Program-made: the position numbers and the translations under genes
Assembly: GCF_900314695.1 (NCBI RefSeq)
Contig: NZ_OMWD01000001.1
Location: 1 to 64,000, forward strand
Direction of reading: 5' to 3'
Length of the DNA: 64,000 bases
From: an uncultured Methanobrevibacter sp.
GTDB lineage: Archaea; Methanobacteriota; Methanobacteria; Methanobacteriales; Methanobacteriaceae
In this document: piece after piece, positions 52,318-61,795 of the stretch
Position numbering within the stretch: position 1 is the stretch's first letter
Layout: each line of letters begins with the position of its first letter
The notes under the pieces: generated by a model
What the model saw: the letters and a program-made list of their open reading frames with translations, nothing else
What the model was told of the DNA's origin: nothing
Databases searched by the model: none

Positions 52318-53613
52318 TTATTCACCTTTGATATGATTTACGATATTGTCAATGTCAACTAATTCCTGATCTCCACTGACCATGTCCTTAACGGTGACTT
52401 TGCCTTCTGCAAGGTCATTGGCACCAATAATTATCATCTTTTCAACCTTGATTTTATCGGCATAATTCATTAGTTTCTTGAATTTTTTGCCGTTTAAGTC
52501 AACATCTGTTTTGAATCCGTTTTGTCTTAATGTTTGTGTAATTTCATATGCTTTAACTCTAACGTCTGCTGAAATTGGAGCTACATAAACATCCAAGTGT
52601 GAAGGCAATTCTTCTGCATCAGTCAATTCTTCAATTGCATTCATTAATCTGTCAAAACCTAATGCAAAACCAGTTGATTCAACTTCCTGACCTCCAAAGA
52701 GCTTGACAAGACTGTATGATCCTCCACCGCAAATTTGCTTTTGAGCACCGAGTTCCGGAACATAGATTTCGAACACAATTCCGGTATAATAATCAAGTCC
52801 TCTTGCAACGCCTAAATTTAAAGTATAATTTTGAACCTGGAATGCTTCAAGAAGTGATATTAATTCTTTTAGCTGTTCAAGGGCTTCTTTTGGCTCATCA
52901 TATGGTGCAATCAATTCTTCAACTTCACTTATTATTGATTTGTCTCCAACAAGGTCAATTAATTTTAATAAAATTTGATTTAATTCATCATTGTCGATAA
53001 CCGGTTCATCGCCACTCAAAGATTCGATTAATAAGTCTTTGTCTCCTTTATCGATTACGACCATGATTTCCCTTTGGGTTTCAGTTGATATTTCAAAGTG
53101 TTTGAACAGTCCTCTTATAATTCCTAAGTGGTTGATATTAACGTCTGCGCTTGTAATTCCCAATGATTTGATTGCATCTGAACAAAGTGCAATGACTTCG
53201 GCTTCTCCCTGAGGAGTTTTTGCACCAATCAATTCGCAGCCAAATTGCCAGAATTGTCTGAATCTTCCTTTTTGAGGTCTTTCATATCTGAAACAGCTTC
53301 CATAGTAATAAAGTTTGATTGGTTTCACAGCTGTTTTTTCAAGTTCATTTAAGTATAATCTTGCAACAGGTGCGGTAATTTCAGGTCTTAAAGTTAATTC
53401 CCGGTCTGATTTGTCTTTGAAATTGTATAATTGGTTTACAATTTCTTCTCCGGATTTTGTTGTAAATAAGCTTAATTCTTCAAATAAGGGTGTTTTAATT
53501 TCTTGATAACCGTAACTTTCAAATATTTTTCTTAAGGTACCTTCTGCTTGTTTTCTCTTACGCATTTCTTCAAATAAGAAATCTCTTGTACCTCTTGGTC
53601 TTGTAAATTCCAT
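52318..53613 (-). CDS. hisS: Histidyl-tRNA synthetase
   Basis: Class II synthetase of 431 residues. Motif 2 is G-S-C-F-R-Y-E-R-P-Q-K-G-R-F-R-Q-F. The histidine-binding motifs are L-G-V-A-R-G-L-D-Y-Y-T-G and G-G-G-S-Y-S. The C-terminal anticodon domain starts near L-D-V-Y-V-A-P. It is the first gene of an operon with hisI, so tRNA charging and synthesis of histidine are co-expressed. GGAGAG precedes the ATG. Confidence 0.96.
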   Translation of the reverse strand: MEFTRPRGTRDFLFEEMRKRKQAEGTLRKIFESYGYQEIKTPLFEELSLFTTKSGEEIVNQLYNFKDKSDRELTLRPEITAPVARLYLNELEKTAVKPIKLYYYGSCFRYERPQKGRFRQFWQFGCELIGAKTPQGEAEVIALCSDAIKSLGITSADVNINHLGIIRGLFKHFEISTETQREIMVVIDKGDKDLLIESLSGDEPVIDNDELNQILLKLIDLVGDKSIISEVEELIAPYDEPKEALEQLKELISLLEAFQVQNYTLNLGVARGLDYYTGIVFEIYVPELGAQKQICGGGSYSLVKLFGGQEVESTGFALGFDRLMNAIEELTDAEELPSHLDVYVAPISADVRVKAYEITQTLRQNGFKTDVDLNGKKFKKLMNYADKIKVEKMIIIGANDLAEGKVTVKDMVSGDQELVDIDNIVNHIKGE

Positions 53614-53698
53614 TTTTACTCTCCTTGTAAATAATATATTATAATTTAACTATGTATGTACAAAGTTATATAATCTTTGTTAATCAATAGACTAATAT

Positions 53699-54550
53699 AT
53701 GAAAATTAAAGGTAGTACAAATATTGTCGGTTTAATAGGCCATCCTGTCGAGCATAGCTTTTCACCGCCTATGCATAATGCCGCATTTGATGCGTTGAAC
53801 ATGGATTATGCATATGTTGCATTTGATGTAAATCCCAATGATTTAAAATCAGCGATTGAAGGGGCTGAATCTTTAAACATTAAAGGGTTCAATGTCACTA
53901 TTCCTCATAAGGTTGATGTAATGCAATACTTGGATGAGCTGGATGAAGTGGCCAGGTTAATCGGTGCGGTAAATACAATTGATTTTAAGAATTTGAAGGG
54001 TTATAATACTGATGGAATTGGTGCTGTAAAAGCTATTGAAGAGGTAACATCAATTAAAAATAAGAATGTTATCGTTGCTGGTGCGGGCGGTGCTTCAAGG
54101 GCGATTTCATTTTATATTGCAAAATACGGTGCTGAATCTTTAACAATTTTAAACAGAAATGAAGCTAAAGCGGAAAGTTTGGCTAGTGATGTTTCAGATT
54201 CAGGTTTGATTGGGGAAGTTGCTTATGATTCAATCAATGCAATTGGCAATTATATGGAGGGGGCTGACGTTTTAATCGATACCACTCCTTTGGGAATGCA
54301 TCCTAACATCAGCGATGAACCAATCGTTAAGGCAGATATGATGGATGAGGATTTGGTTGTATTTGATGCAGTTTACAATCCAAACGAAACCGTGCTTATA
54401 AAGGAAGTGATTAAAGCAAATGCCAAACCTGTTTACGGAATCAAGATGTTACTGTATCAGGGAGCAGAAAGCTTTAAAATATGGACAGGCAAAACCGCAC
54501 CTATTGACGTCATGGAAAAGGCTTTAAGAAATACACTTAATTTAGAATGA
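53699..54550 (+). CDS. aroE: Shikimate 5-dehydrogenase
   Basis: NADP-dependent reduction of 3-dehydroshikimate in aromatic amino acid synthesis. The 283 residues include G-H-P-V-E-H-S-F-S-P-P-M-H-N, F-N-V-T-I-P-H-K (catalytic Lys), G-Y-N-T-D-G, the NADP loop G-A-G-G-A-S-R-A and a late Y-Q-G-A-E-S-F. The ATG lies very close to a TATA-like run and has no clear ribosome-binding site, suggesting a short leader. A hypothetical gene follows four bases after the stop. Confidence 0.96.
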   Translation: MKIKGSTNIVGLIGHPVEHSFSPPMHNAAFDALNMDYAYVAFDVNPNDLKSAIEGAESLNIKGFNVTIPHKVDVMQYLDELDEVARLIGAVNTIDFKNLKGYNTDGIGAVKAIEEVTSIKNKNVIVAGAGGASRAISFYIAKYGAESLTILNRNEAKAESLASDVSDSGLIGEVAYDSINAIGNYMEGADVLIDTTPLGMHPNISDEPIVKADMMDEDLVVFDAVYNPNETVLIKEVIKANAKPVYGIKMLLYQGAESFKIWTGKTAPIDVMEKALRNTLNLE

Positions 54551-54554
54551 TAAT

Positions 54555-55244
54555 ATGGATTTGATGTTTGATATTTCAGGATTGGCACAAGATAAGGAAG
54601 AATTTTCAACATCCAAAAAAGACGTGTTGAAATTTTTAAAGATTATTGGAGTGGATACCAGATTCATTTCATATACTTCACAAAAAATTTATATTAACAA
54701 TTTAAGATTTTCAAAGTTTTCAAGAAAACGGGAAGCCACCTTTAAAAAACACTATCCCGAAATCGAAATTGTGAGAAATAGCCTCTTTCAAAAAATTTGT
54801 TCAAAATCATCAAAGGTGCTGTCTTTTGAAATCAATCCAAATTCAGTTATTTTAATGCCTAAAAACAATTTTATGGTGGAAGTGTTGATGGAGCCATACA
54901 CTCGAAAGTATGGTGTGAAATTGGTTTATGAAGGGGATTATGACTATGTTATAAACCCTACAATTCTTGATGATGAGGTCAACGGCATTTTTTCAGCAAT
55001 TTTTCATGGCGACGGATTGGAATTCAATAAAAAATCCGATGAAATCTATCCTTTGATTAATGTTCCTTTGGATTGGATCAACTCATTTTTAGAAATGGAT
55101 GGTAAAAAGATTATTGAAAATGAAAATAATGATGAGTTAGCTACTTCCTTCATGGAATTTTTAGAAGATGTAGCTCCTCAATATCGTGAAAATGTTTTAA
55201 AGGCCTCTGAATACATTGAAAAAAAATTAGAAGCTAAAAAGTGA
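54555..55244 (+). CDS. Hypothetical protein downstream of aroE
   Basis: A 229-residue soluble protein that I do not recognise. It is mixed alpha/beta with a basic stretch (F-S-K-F-S-R-K-R-E) near residue 55 and a strand-rich middle (V-I-L-M-P-K-N-N-F-M-V-E-V). A central Y-E-G-D-Y-D-Y-V-I-N-P-T-I-L-D-D-E-V segment and a helical C-terminus follow. It is probably translated with aroE (four-base gap). Its last 18 bases overlap the convergent rfcL gene. Confidence 0.7.
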   Translation: MDLMFDISGLAQDKEEFSTSKKDVLKFLKIIGVDTRFISYTSQKIYINNLRFSKFSRKREATFKKHYPEIEIVRNSLFQKICSKSSKVLSFEINPNSVILMPKNNFMVEVLMEPYTRKYGVKLVYEGDYDYVINPTILDDEVNGIFSAIFHGDGLEFNKKSDEIYPLINVPLDWINSFLEMDGKKIIENENNDELATSFMEFLEDVAPQYRENVLKASEYIEKKLEAKK

Positions 55245-56741
55245 AACTTGTTTGTCCCCTTTCTTTTTAGATTTTTCTTCTTCACTTTCATTAACTTCGG
55301 CTTCTGGAGGTTCTTCAACTATTTCCTCTTCAGGTTCGTTAATTTCAGTTTCTGGAGGTTCTTCAACTATTTCTTCAGTTTCCTCTTCAATATTAACTTC
55401 AAATGGAATTTCTTCTTCGGGTTTGTTTTCAACTTCATTCATCATCTGATTTTGAAGTTCTTCAAATCTCCTGTCACGCTCTTCAGCCCTCATTTGACCT
55501 TTTTTCTCTTCCATTTTTTTGATGACCTTTTTAGGGATTTTTTTCTTTCTGAATCGTTTTATTTCATTTTCGTCCAAATCTAAAAAGTCAGAGATTTCCC
55601 ATGCAAGTTCATCATTTGCAAACATTATTTCCAAATAGGGGAACATTGAAATGGCAATTGCATGTGAAATATGCATTTTTTCTGACATTTTTTGAGCAAT
55701 TCCGTCCCTTAAGTTTCTTTTACCTCTGTTCCGTCCCATTAATGTAAATATGGTTGGTGTTTGGATTTTTGAGAATTTTTTATAGGTTTCTTTTTTTGAT
55801 GAGCTTACTCCAATTCCCATGAAATCACTTGCATATTTCCAATAGCCATAATTTCTGCTGCTTTGTGCTCTTCCAAAGTATAAATCTGCTCTAGCTATGT
55901 TTTCATAAGCTTTTTTGATTTCATTTTTGTTAGTGTATTCCCTTGGAATATTTTCTGCAATGTATTCCATAACCAATGTAGGGTCTTCGTCAACCCTTAG
56001 GGCTTCCCTTACATGTAAGGGGTTTTTACTTTTCAAAACACCTGTTATTGCATTGAATATGTCTGACCTGTCGTCTTTTGTTCTAATGTTTTCAACATCT
56101 GCAGGTTCTAAAACATTTTCCTTATCTGCTAGTGACTGTAAGGTGTTTATTGCGGAACGCATATCTCCATTGGACTTTTTAGCAATCAAATCCAATGCCT
56201 TAGGATTAGCTTTAATTTCTTCTTTTTGAGCAATTTCCTTAAGTGCTTTTCTGATGCTTGGACTTCTTACCTTAGGCATTTTAATAACTGTACACTTAGG
56301 TTTTATGGATTGCAAACGTTTTGAATAAAAATCATTAGCTATCAATATCATCGGATGTTTGGAATTTTTGATGATGTCTCCGATAGCCTTAACTCCGCCA
56401 CGGTCATTAGTCCCATGAATACCGTCAACTTCGTCCATGATAATTAACTTGTATTCATCACCAAAAAGGGATCTTGATGAGGATGATTCTCCTATTGTAC
56501 GTTTAATTACGTCTTGGGAACGTTTATCACTTGCATTAAGTTCAATATGTTCTGAAAAATCTTTTGCAATCACTAATGCGAGTGTTGTTTTACCAATTCC
56601 AGGGGGACCAACCAAAAGCAGTGGATTTTGAGGATTACCATTTTTCCAGTTGTTAACCCAATCAATAATTATTTTCTTCTCTTTATTGTTACCAACCACT
56701 TCATCTAAGGTTTGCGGTCGGTATTTATCAGTCCATAACAT
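55227..56741 (-). CDS. rfcL: Replication factor C large subunit
   Basis: Clamp-loader subunit that, with RFC small subunits, loads PCNA at primer ends. It has 504 residues: an AAA+ module with Walker A G-P-P-G-I-G-K-T and Walker B I-M-D-E-V-D-G, and a C-terminal acidic tail of E-E/P-P repeats ending K-K-K-G-D-K-Q-V-S-L-F-S-F. That terminus resembles a PCNA-interacting peptide (Q-x-x-L-F). I start at ATG 56741 (M-L-W-T-D-K-Y-R-P) with AAGGT six bases upstream; ATG 56747 would add two residues. It lies just downstream of rfcS on the same strand. Confidence 0.95.
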   Translation of the reverse strand: MLWTDKYRPQTLDEVVGNNKEKKIIIDWVNNWKNGNPQNPLLLVGPPGIGKTTLALVIAKDFSEHIELNASDKRSQDVIKRTIGESSSSRSLFGDEYKLIIMDEVDGIHGTNDRGGVKAIGDIIKNSKHPMILIANDFYSKRLQSIKPKCTVIKMPKVRSPSIRKALKEIAQKEEIKANPKALDLIAKKSNGDMRSAINTLQSLADKENVLEPADVENIRTKDDRSDIFNAITGVLKSKNPLHVREALRVDEDPTLVMEYIAENIPREYTNKNEIKKAYENIARADLYFGRAQSSRNYGYWKYASDFMGIGVSSSKKETYKKFSKIQTPTIFTLMGRNRGKRNLRDGIAQKMSEKMHISHAIAISMFPYLEIMFANDELAWEISDFLDLDENEIKRFRKKKIPKKVIKKMEEKKGQMRAEERDRRFEELQNQMMNEVENKPEEEIPFEVNIEEETEEIVEEPPETEINEPEEEIVEEPPEAEVNESEEEKSKKKGDKQVSLFSF

Positions 56742-56750
56742 TTCCATACC

Positions 56751-57698
56751 TTAGATAAATTTAGTTAGTAATGCTTCAAGTTGAATTCTAGGATTTGCTC
56801 CTTCTCTTATTCTAAAGTCACAATCAGCTATTGCTTCAATCAAATCAATATAAAAATCAGGTTCCATTTTTCCGTCAACAACTCTTTTGGAAACATCAGA
56901 ATAAATTTGGCTAACCATGTCTTCACCGCTGGTTCCCTGTAAAACCATGGTTTCTCTTAAAATGGTTCTGGCTCCTAGGAAATCTCCCATTAATGCCTTA
57001 TTAATCATATTTCCTATGTCTTGAGGTTTCGCTTTGGAAATGACTTCATAGACAGAATCTTCAGTGACGGCTTCTCCTTCGCTTGTAGCTGCCTGTAGGA
57101 CATTGACAGCTTTACGCATATCTCCTTCTGCAAAGTAGACTATGGTTTCAATACCTTTATCATCAGCTTCAAATCCTTCACTTTCACAAATGAACTTTAA
57201 TCTTTCAGCTATTTCTTCACCTTTTATTGGAGCAAATCTAAAAATAGCACATCTTGACTGGATTGGATCAATAATTTTGGAAGAGTAATTACATGAAAGG
57301 ATGAATGATGCTGTTTTTGTATACATTTCCATTTCACGTCTTAAAGCGTGTTGAGCATCTTTGGTCATGTTGTCTACTTCATCTAAAAATATTATTCTGA
57401 ATGGAGTGCCTATAGGTTTAAGTCTACAGAAATTTTTAATGTCGTTTCTTACAGTTTCAATTCCTCTTGCATCGGATGCATTCAATTCCAGGAAGTTTTG
57501 TTTCCAATATTCTCCAAGAATTGATTTTACTAGTGCAATTGCTGTTGTTGTTTTTCCAACCCCTGCAGGTCCAGTAAACATTAAGTTAGGCATGCTTCCT
57601 TCGCCAACATATTTTTCAAGTCTTGTTATGATTTGTTTTTGTCCTACGATGTCTTCTAAATTTTGTGGTCTATATTTTTCTACCCATGGTCCAGTCAT
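56751..57698 (-). CDS. rfcS: Replication factor C small subunit
   Basis: AAA+ clamp-loader subunit of 315 residues. Seen: W-V-E-K-Y-R-P-Q at the start (RFC box II), G-P-A-G-V-G-K-T-T, L-D-E-V-D-N-M-T and the sensor S-C-N-Y-S-S-K-I with S-R-C-A-I-F-R-F (SRC motif). GGTGAT sits three bases before the ATG. Its end is about ten bases before rfcL, so the two are cotranscribed, as in other methanogens. Confidence 0.97.
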   Translation of the reverse strand: MTGPWVEKYRPQNLEDIVGQKQIITRLEKYVGEGSMPNLMFTGPAGVGKTTTAIALVKSILGEYWKQNFLELNASDARGIETVRNDIKNFCRLKPIGTPFRIIFLDEVDNMTKDAQHALRREMEMYTKTASFILSCNYSSKIIDPIQSRCAIFRFAPIKGEEIAERLKFICESEGFEADDKGIETIVYFAEGDMRKAVNVLQAATSEGEAVTEDSVYEVISKAKPQDIGNMINKALMGDFLGARTILRETMVLQGTSGEDMVSQIYSDVSKRVVDGKMEPDFYIDLIEAIADCDFRIREGANPRIQLEALLTKFI

Positions 57699-57844
57699 TA
57701 AATCACCATTTCTTTATGTAAGATGTTTATGTTTTTTGTCAATAATTAATGTTTGCTTAATGTTTTTATATTTGAAAATATTATATATAATTCAATTGAG
57801 AGAGTACATGAAAAGTAATGTCATGAAAAGTTTAAGGTGTTAAA

Positions 57845-58804
57845 ATGAAAGGTACATGGAAACTTAAGTTAAGAATGCTTTTAACATCTGTGATTATGTT
57901 TACAATTGTTTATTTCCTTATTTTCCTTGTCGGACGTTATTTGGGAATAAGCAGTTGGAGATTATACGCAGGTGTGAGCTTAGTAATCGTATTTTTACAG
58001 TATTGGTTTGGACCAAGTATTGTTAAACGTTCAATGAATGTAAGGCCGTTATCTGAAGCTGAAGCACCACATATTCATCAGATGGTTCAGGAATTGGCGG
58101 ATGCTGCGGGTGTTCCAAAACCTGAAATTGGTCTTTCTGAAATCAACATTCCAAATGCATTTGCTTATGGAAGAACAAGCAGAAGCGGACATATTGCAAT
58201 CACTCGTCCAATTTTAGGCTTGCTTGACCGTGATGAGTTAAAAGCAGTGCTCGGTCATGAAATGGGCCATATTAAACATAATGACATGGCTGTAACAGCA
58301 GCAGTTAGTGTAATTCCAATGATTTGCTATTATATTGCATTGTCCTTCATGTTTTCAGGGGATAATGATAATGGTGCAGGACTGATAATAGGAATATTAG
58401 GTTATCTGTTTTACTTGTTGGGTCAGCTATTGGTATTGTTCATCTCAAGAACCCGTGAATACTATGCTGATGCAGCAAGCGTTGAATTCGGTAACCGTCC
58501 GGCAGCATTGGTATCAGCACTTTACAAATTGTCTTACGGTGCTTCAAAATGCAGTAAGGAAACTATTGATGATGTTAATGTTAACAGGGCATTTTTTGCA
58601 ACTGATGTAAATAATGCACAACGCGATGTTACAGACTTCCAGCAAATAGACTTTGATGGTGACGGAAGAATTTCCGATGAAGAGTTAAGAAAACTCGCCA
58701 ACTCAGAAGTTAAAATTTCAAAAACAAGCGGAATCATGGAACTGTTCTCAACCCACCCTGATTCATTAAAAAGAGTGAAAAGATTGGCAGAACTTGAAAA
58801 TTAG
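57845..58804 (+). CDS. htpX: HtpX-type membrane metalloprotease with an EF-hand loop
   Basis: M48 zinc protease of 319 residues, used in membrane-protein quality control. There are two N-terminal membrane helices. H138-E-M-G-H142 is the zinc motif, and two further helices lie around 155-205. A Glu ligand lies in S-R-T-R-E-Y-Y-A-D-A-A-S. Near the C-terminus, residues 269-280 form a perfect EF-hand calcium loop (D-F-D-G-D-G-R-I-S-D-E-E), not a usual part of HtpX. S-T-H-P-D-S-L-K-R near the end is conserved. GGTGTT precedes the ATG. trmI follows nine bases after the stop. Confidence 0.93.
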   Translation: MKGTWKLKLRMLLTSVIMFTIVYFLIFLVGRYLGISSWRLYAGVSLVIVFLQYWFGPSIVKRSMNVRPLSEAEAPHIHQMVQELADAAGVPKPEIGLSEINIPNAFAYGRTSRSGHIAITRPILGLLDRDELKAVLGHEMGHIKHNDMAVTAAVSVIPMICYYIALSFMFSGDNDNGAGLIIGILGYLFYLLGQLLVLFISRTREYYADAASVEFGNRPAALVSALYKLSYGASKCSKETIDDVNVNRAFFATDVNNAQRDVTDFQQIDFDGDGRISDEELRKLANSEVKISKTSGIMELFSTHPDSLKRVKRLAELEN

Positions 58805-58813
58805 GTGTAATGT

Positions 58814-59545
58814 ATGAAAATGATTTTAGATGAACGTGGAAAAAAGTATATTTTAAAGCCAGGGGCTGAATTTCAAAGCGATTTAGGCATTGTAAAGGCG
58901 GATGTATTGGACAATGCACAAATAGGGGATGAAGTAAAAAGTCACCTTGACCACTCATTTAAAATCGTAAAACCTAATGTCAATGATTTCATCGATTTGA
59001 TGGAGAGAAGATGTTCAATTCTTATTAAAAAGGATATTGGGCAAGTGTTGGCTCATACAGGTTTGGGTGCAGGATCTCGCGTGGTCGATGCTGGAACCGG
59101 TGCTGGAGCTATTGCACTTCATTTTGGAAATGTCGTTGGTTTAGAAGGCAAAGTTTTTACATATGAAGTCCGTGAAGACTTTGCTGAAGTTGCCCGCAGG
59201 AATATTGATAATTTTGGAATTACAAACATCGAAGTCAAAAATAAAAACATTAAGGAAGGCATCGATGAAGATAACATTGATTTGATCTTTTTGGACTTGC
59301 CAAAGCCATTTGAAATATTTGAAGAGGTAATGGAATCATTAAATGTTGGTGGATGGCTTGCAGTTTATGCACCTTATATTGATCAGGCCGAAACTTCTTA
59401 CCGTGTAGCTAAAAAATTAGGCTTTTATGATATTGAAATTATTGAAACTCTTGAGAGAGGATTGGAAGTTAGAACTCAGGGTGTAAGACCAAAAACACGT
59501 ATGGTCGGTCATAGTGGCTATCTGCTTTTTGCTAGAAAATTATAA
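58814..59545 (+). CDS. trmI: tRNA (adenine-N1)-methyltransferase TrmI
   Basis: SAM-dependent m1A methyltransferase acting at positions 57/58 of archaeal tRNAs. It has 243 residues with a small N-terminal beta domain and the SAM motif V-V-D-A-G-T-G-A-G-A-I-A. Asp-containing D-L-I-F-L-D-L-P-K-P is the catalytic-type motif IV, and R-P-K-T-R-M-V-G-H-S-G-Y is conserved near the end. It is probably translated from the same transcript as htpX. Confidence 0.93.
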   Translation: MKMILDERGKKYILKPGAEFQSDLGIVKADVLDNAQIGDEVKSHLDHSFKIVKPNVNDFIDLMERRCSILIKKDIGQVLAHTGLGAGSRVVDAGTGAGAIALHFGNVVGLEGKVFTYEVREDFAEVARRNIDNFGITNIEVKNKNIKEGIDEDNIDLIFLDLPKPFEIFEEVMESLNVGGWLAVYAPYIDQAETSYRVAKKLGFYDIEIIETLERGLEVRTQGVRPKTRMVGHSGYLLFARKL

Positions 59546-59648
59546 CCGACTTTTCTATTTTTTTTGTATTGATTAACAATTATTTTGAACAAAATATTTT
59601 AATTGGTAAATAACATAAATATTCATGTCAATTTTTCGGTGAAAATTT

Positions 59649-60692
59649 ATGGCTAAAACTAGGATTCAATGGATTGATCTTGTACGCGCAATAGCTATCT
59701 TGACAGTATTGTATATTCATGCTACTGATGGAATTTATATAATCACTTCAGACATGATAGTTAATTATACTTTACCTTCAAGGATTTTTAACTTTGCATC
59801 ACTCTTTATTGGGCGTATTGGTGTTCCATTCTTTTTAATGATTACAGGTTATCTGTTGCTTGATAGAAGTTATGATGATGATAAGACTCGTCACTTTTGG
59901 GCAAACAATGTAAGAACTCTAATCATCATTACTGTAATTTGGACAATTTTATATGTGATTAGTTTACAGTTTGTTACTGTATTTTATGATGTCGTGAATG
60001 TTTCAGAAGCGGGAACATTGTTTTTCTCTCACATGTGGTATATGCCAATGATTATTGGAATGTATCTTTCAATGCCTTTTGTTGCAGCTGCTTTAAAACA
60101 CTTTGATGTGGATACAATTTACCGTGCAACAATAGTATTTTCATTTTTAGCATTCGTTGTTCCTTTTGTTTCATTATTGTTTGATATTTTTGGAATTCAG
60201 GATGTAAATATACAGTATTCACTTGGTTTTAGTGGTGGAGCATATGGAATTTATATTATTTTAGGATATTTGGTTAAAAAAGGATACTTTAAAAAGTACT
60301 CAAGTTACAAATTAGCGCTTTTAGCTATCATTTCATTTATAATTTGCGTATTGTTCCAATACTACACATTCTTAAGAGGATATGATTTCTTCTTATGGTA
60401 TGAATTCCCATTCATTTTACTGGGTTCATTTGCCTTATTTGAATTATGTTCCAGAGTAGAAACAGTAAAAGCATATAGGGGAATCCAATTTTTATCAAAG
60501 TATTCATTTGCAGTGTTTTTAATACATAACTTATTTAGGCTACCATTATTGCCATTTGTTGTGTATTTACCATTTTCAGAACCTGTAAAAGCTATTATTC
60601 TTTGGATTGTATTGATAATATGCAGTTATGCTGCTGCAGTTATTATTTATAGAATTCCGAAATTTGGAAAATATATTTTATATATGAGATAA
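59649..60692 (+). CDS. Acyltransferase 3 family membrane protein
   Basis: A 347-residue protein with about ten membrane helices. The N-terminal R-I-Q-W-I-D-L-V-R-A-I-A-I-L-T-V-L-Y-I-H carries the R-x10-H motif of the acyltransferase-3 (OatA/OafA) family, which O-acylates sugars of surface polymers using acyl-CoA. There is no fused SGNH domain. The target here could be pseudomurein or a surface glycan. GGTGAAAATTT precedes the ATG. It ends one base before the convergent hydrolase gene. Confidence 0.87.
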   Translation: MAKTRIQWIDLVRAIAILTVLYIHATDGIYIITSDMIVNYTLPSRIFNFASLFIGRIGVPFFLMITGYLLLDRSYDDDKTRHFWANNVRTLIIITVIWTILYVISLQFVTVFYDVVNVSEAGTLFFSHMWYMPMIIGMYLSMPFVAAALKHFDVDTIYRATIVFSFLAFVVPFVSLLFDIFGIQDVNIQYSLGFSGGAYGIYIILGYLVKKGYFKKYSSYKLALLAIISFIICVLFQYYTFLRGYDFFLWYEFPFILLGSFALFELCSRVETVKAYRGIQFLSKYSFAVFLIHNLFRLPLLPFVVYLPFSEPVKAIILWIVLIICSYAAAVIIYRIPKFGKYILYMR

Positions 60693-61550
60693 TTATGCCA
60701 TTATCTCTTTTTTTATTTCTTTAAATGCTTTTTTTGCCTCAGGTATGGGGAATAATGGATAAATATGGAATAATCCTTTTCCAGTTATGAATTTAACATT
60801 AACATCATTCTCTTCGAGTTTTTCAACGTAAAGCTTAATGTCCTTGTAGAATATTTCATTATCTCCTGCAAAAATTAGTGTTGGTGCCTGATTGGCCACA
60901 TTTCCAAAAAGAGGACTTACTTTATAGTCTTTAGTGTCTAGGCTTCCTGCCCAGGATTTTCCAATTTCTCTAAGGCCAATTTCTCCTAAAATCGGATCGT
61001 TTTCATCATTGTATGGGGAATTGCTCATTGAAATGTCGACCCATGGTGAAAATGTTATGATGTGATCCGGTTGGGTTAAATTGATAGTTTTTATGTATTG
61101 TGAAAATGATAATATGAATCCTCCACCTGCTGAGTCGCCCATTAATATTAAATTGGTGTTTAAATCTATCAAAGATTTATATAATTCTGTAATTTTTTCA
61201 ATACTCTCATTCACGTCATGTAATGGTGCTAAAGGATAAACTGGTGCAAGGACATAAGCATCTAATTTTTTTGATAGCAAATAACAATATAGGAAGTGCT
61301 GGTAATTTATCTCGTTTACATATGCTCCGCCATGCATGAAAAGGATGGTGTTTTTGGATTTTTTATCTCCAAAGGTAAAAACTTGCATTCCATTAAAATC
61401 AACGCTTTTAAATATGCTTTTCACTGGCTTTTCAGTAGTTTGTGATTTTTTTTCCAAAAATTCATCAACTTTTTTTTGCATGACCATATAGTCCGGTTTT
61501 GTAAACTTTAAGATTGCTTCTTCAATTTTTGCAATATTTGATTTGCTCAT
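60693..61550 (-). CDS. Alpha/beta hydrolase, hormone-sensitive-lipase-like esterase
   Basis: A 285-residue cytoplasmic esterase-like protein. The oxyanion motif H73-G-G-A and nucleophile elbow G-D-S140-A-G-G are typical of the HSL (alpha/beta hydrolase fold 3) group. The Asp and His of the triad are likely in the late A-G-D-N-E and G-L-F-H-I-Y segments. The substrate is unknown. It stands alone, divergent from nothing nearby except the 240-base gap before leuS. It has not clearly been acquired from bacteria, although this fold is common there. Confidence 0.87.
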   Translation of the reverse strand: MSKSNIAKIEEAILKFTKPDYMVMQKKVDEFLEKKSQTTEKPVKSIFKSVDFNGMQVFTFGDKKSKNTILFMHGGAYVNEINYQHFLYCYLLSKKLDAYVLAPVYPLAPLHDVNESIEKITELYKSLIDLNTNLILMGDSAGGGFILSFSQYIKTINLTQPDHIITFSPWVDISMSNSPYNDENDPILGEIGLREIGKSWAGSLDTKDYKVSPLFGNVANQAPTLIFAGDNEIFYKDIKLYVEKLEENDVNVKFITGKGLFHIYPLFPIPEAKKAFKEIKKEIMA

Positions 61551-61762
61551 GTTTTCACCATGATTTAATCTACATCCAACAATATCTATATTTATTATTT
61601 GATGACTTGTTTAATTAAATTATTTGTTTGTTTCATATTTTGCAGTGAAGTTAATATACTAGTAAAAATTAAAGACCCTATCTTTGATTAAATTTCATGG
61701 ATGTATTGTCCACTTCGGGGTTTTCATATTAAATATCTAAAATGTTTATTAAATTGGTATTT

Positions 61763-61788
61763 AAAGAAAAAAAGAGGGAATAATTGAA

Positions 61789-61795
<7 letters not shown>
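61763..61795 (-). terminator. Terminator of leuS
   Basis: On the minus strand GGAATAA (61795-61789, including the stop) pairs with TTATTCC (61783-61777), and CTCTTTTTTTC follows. It overlaps the final leuS codons. Confidence 0.6.

Noticed and set aside
55248..55583. 111-codon frame rich in Phe opposite the rfcL tail
   Set aside because: It is the complement of the Glu/Pro-rich acidic repeats of RFC large subunit, a composition artefact.
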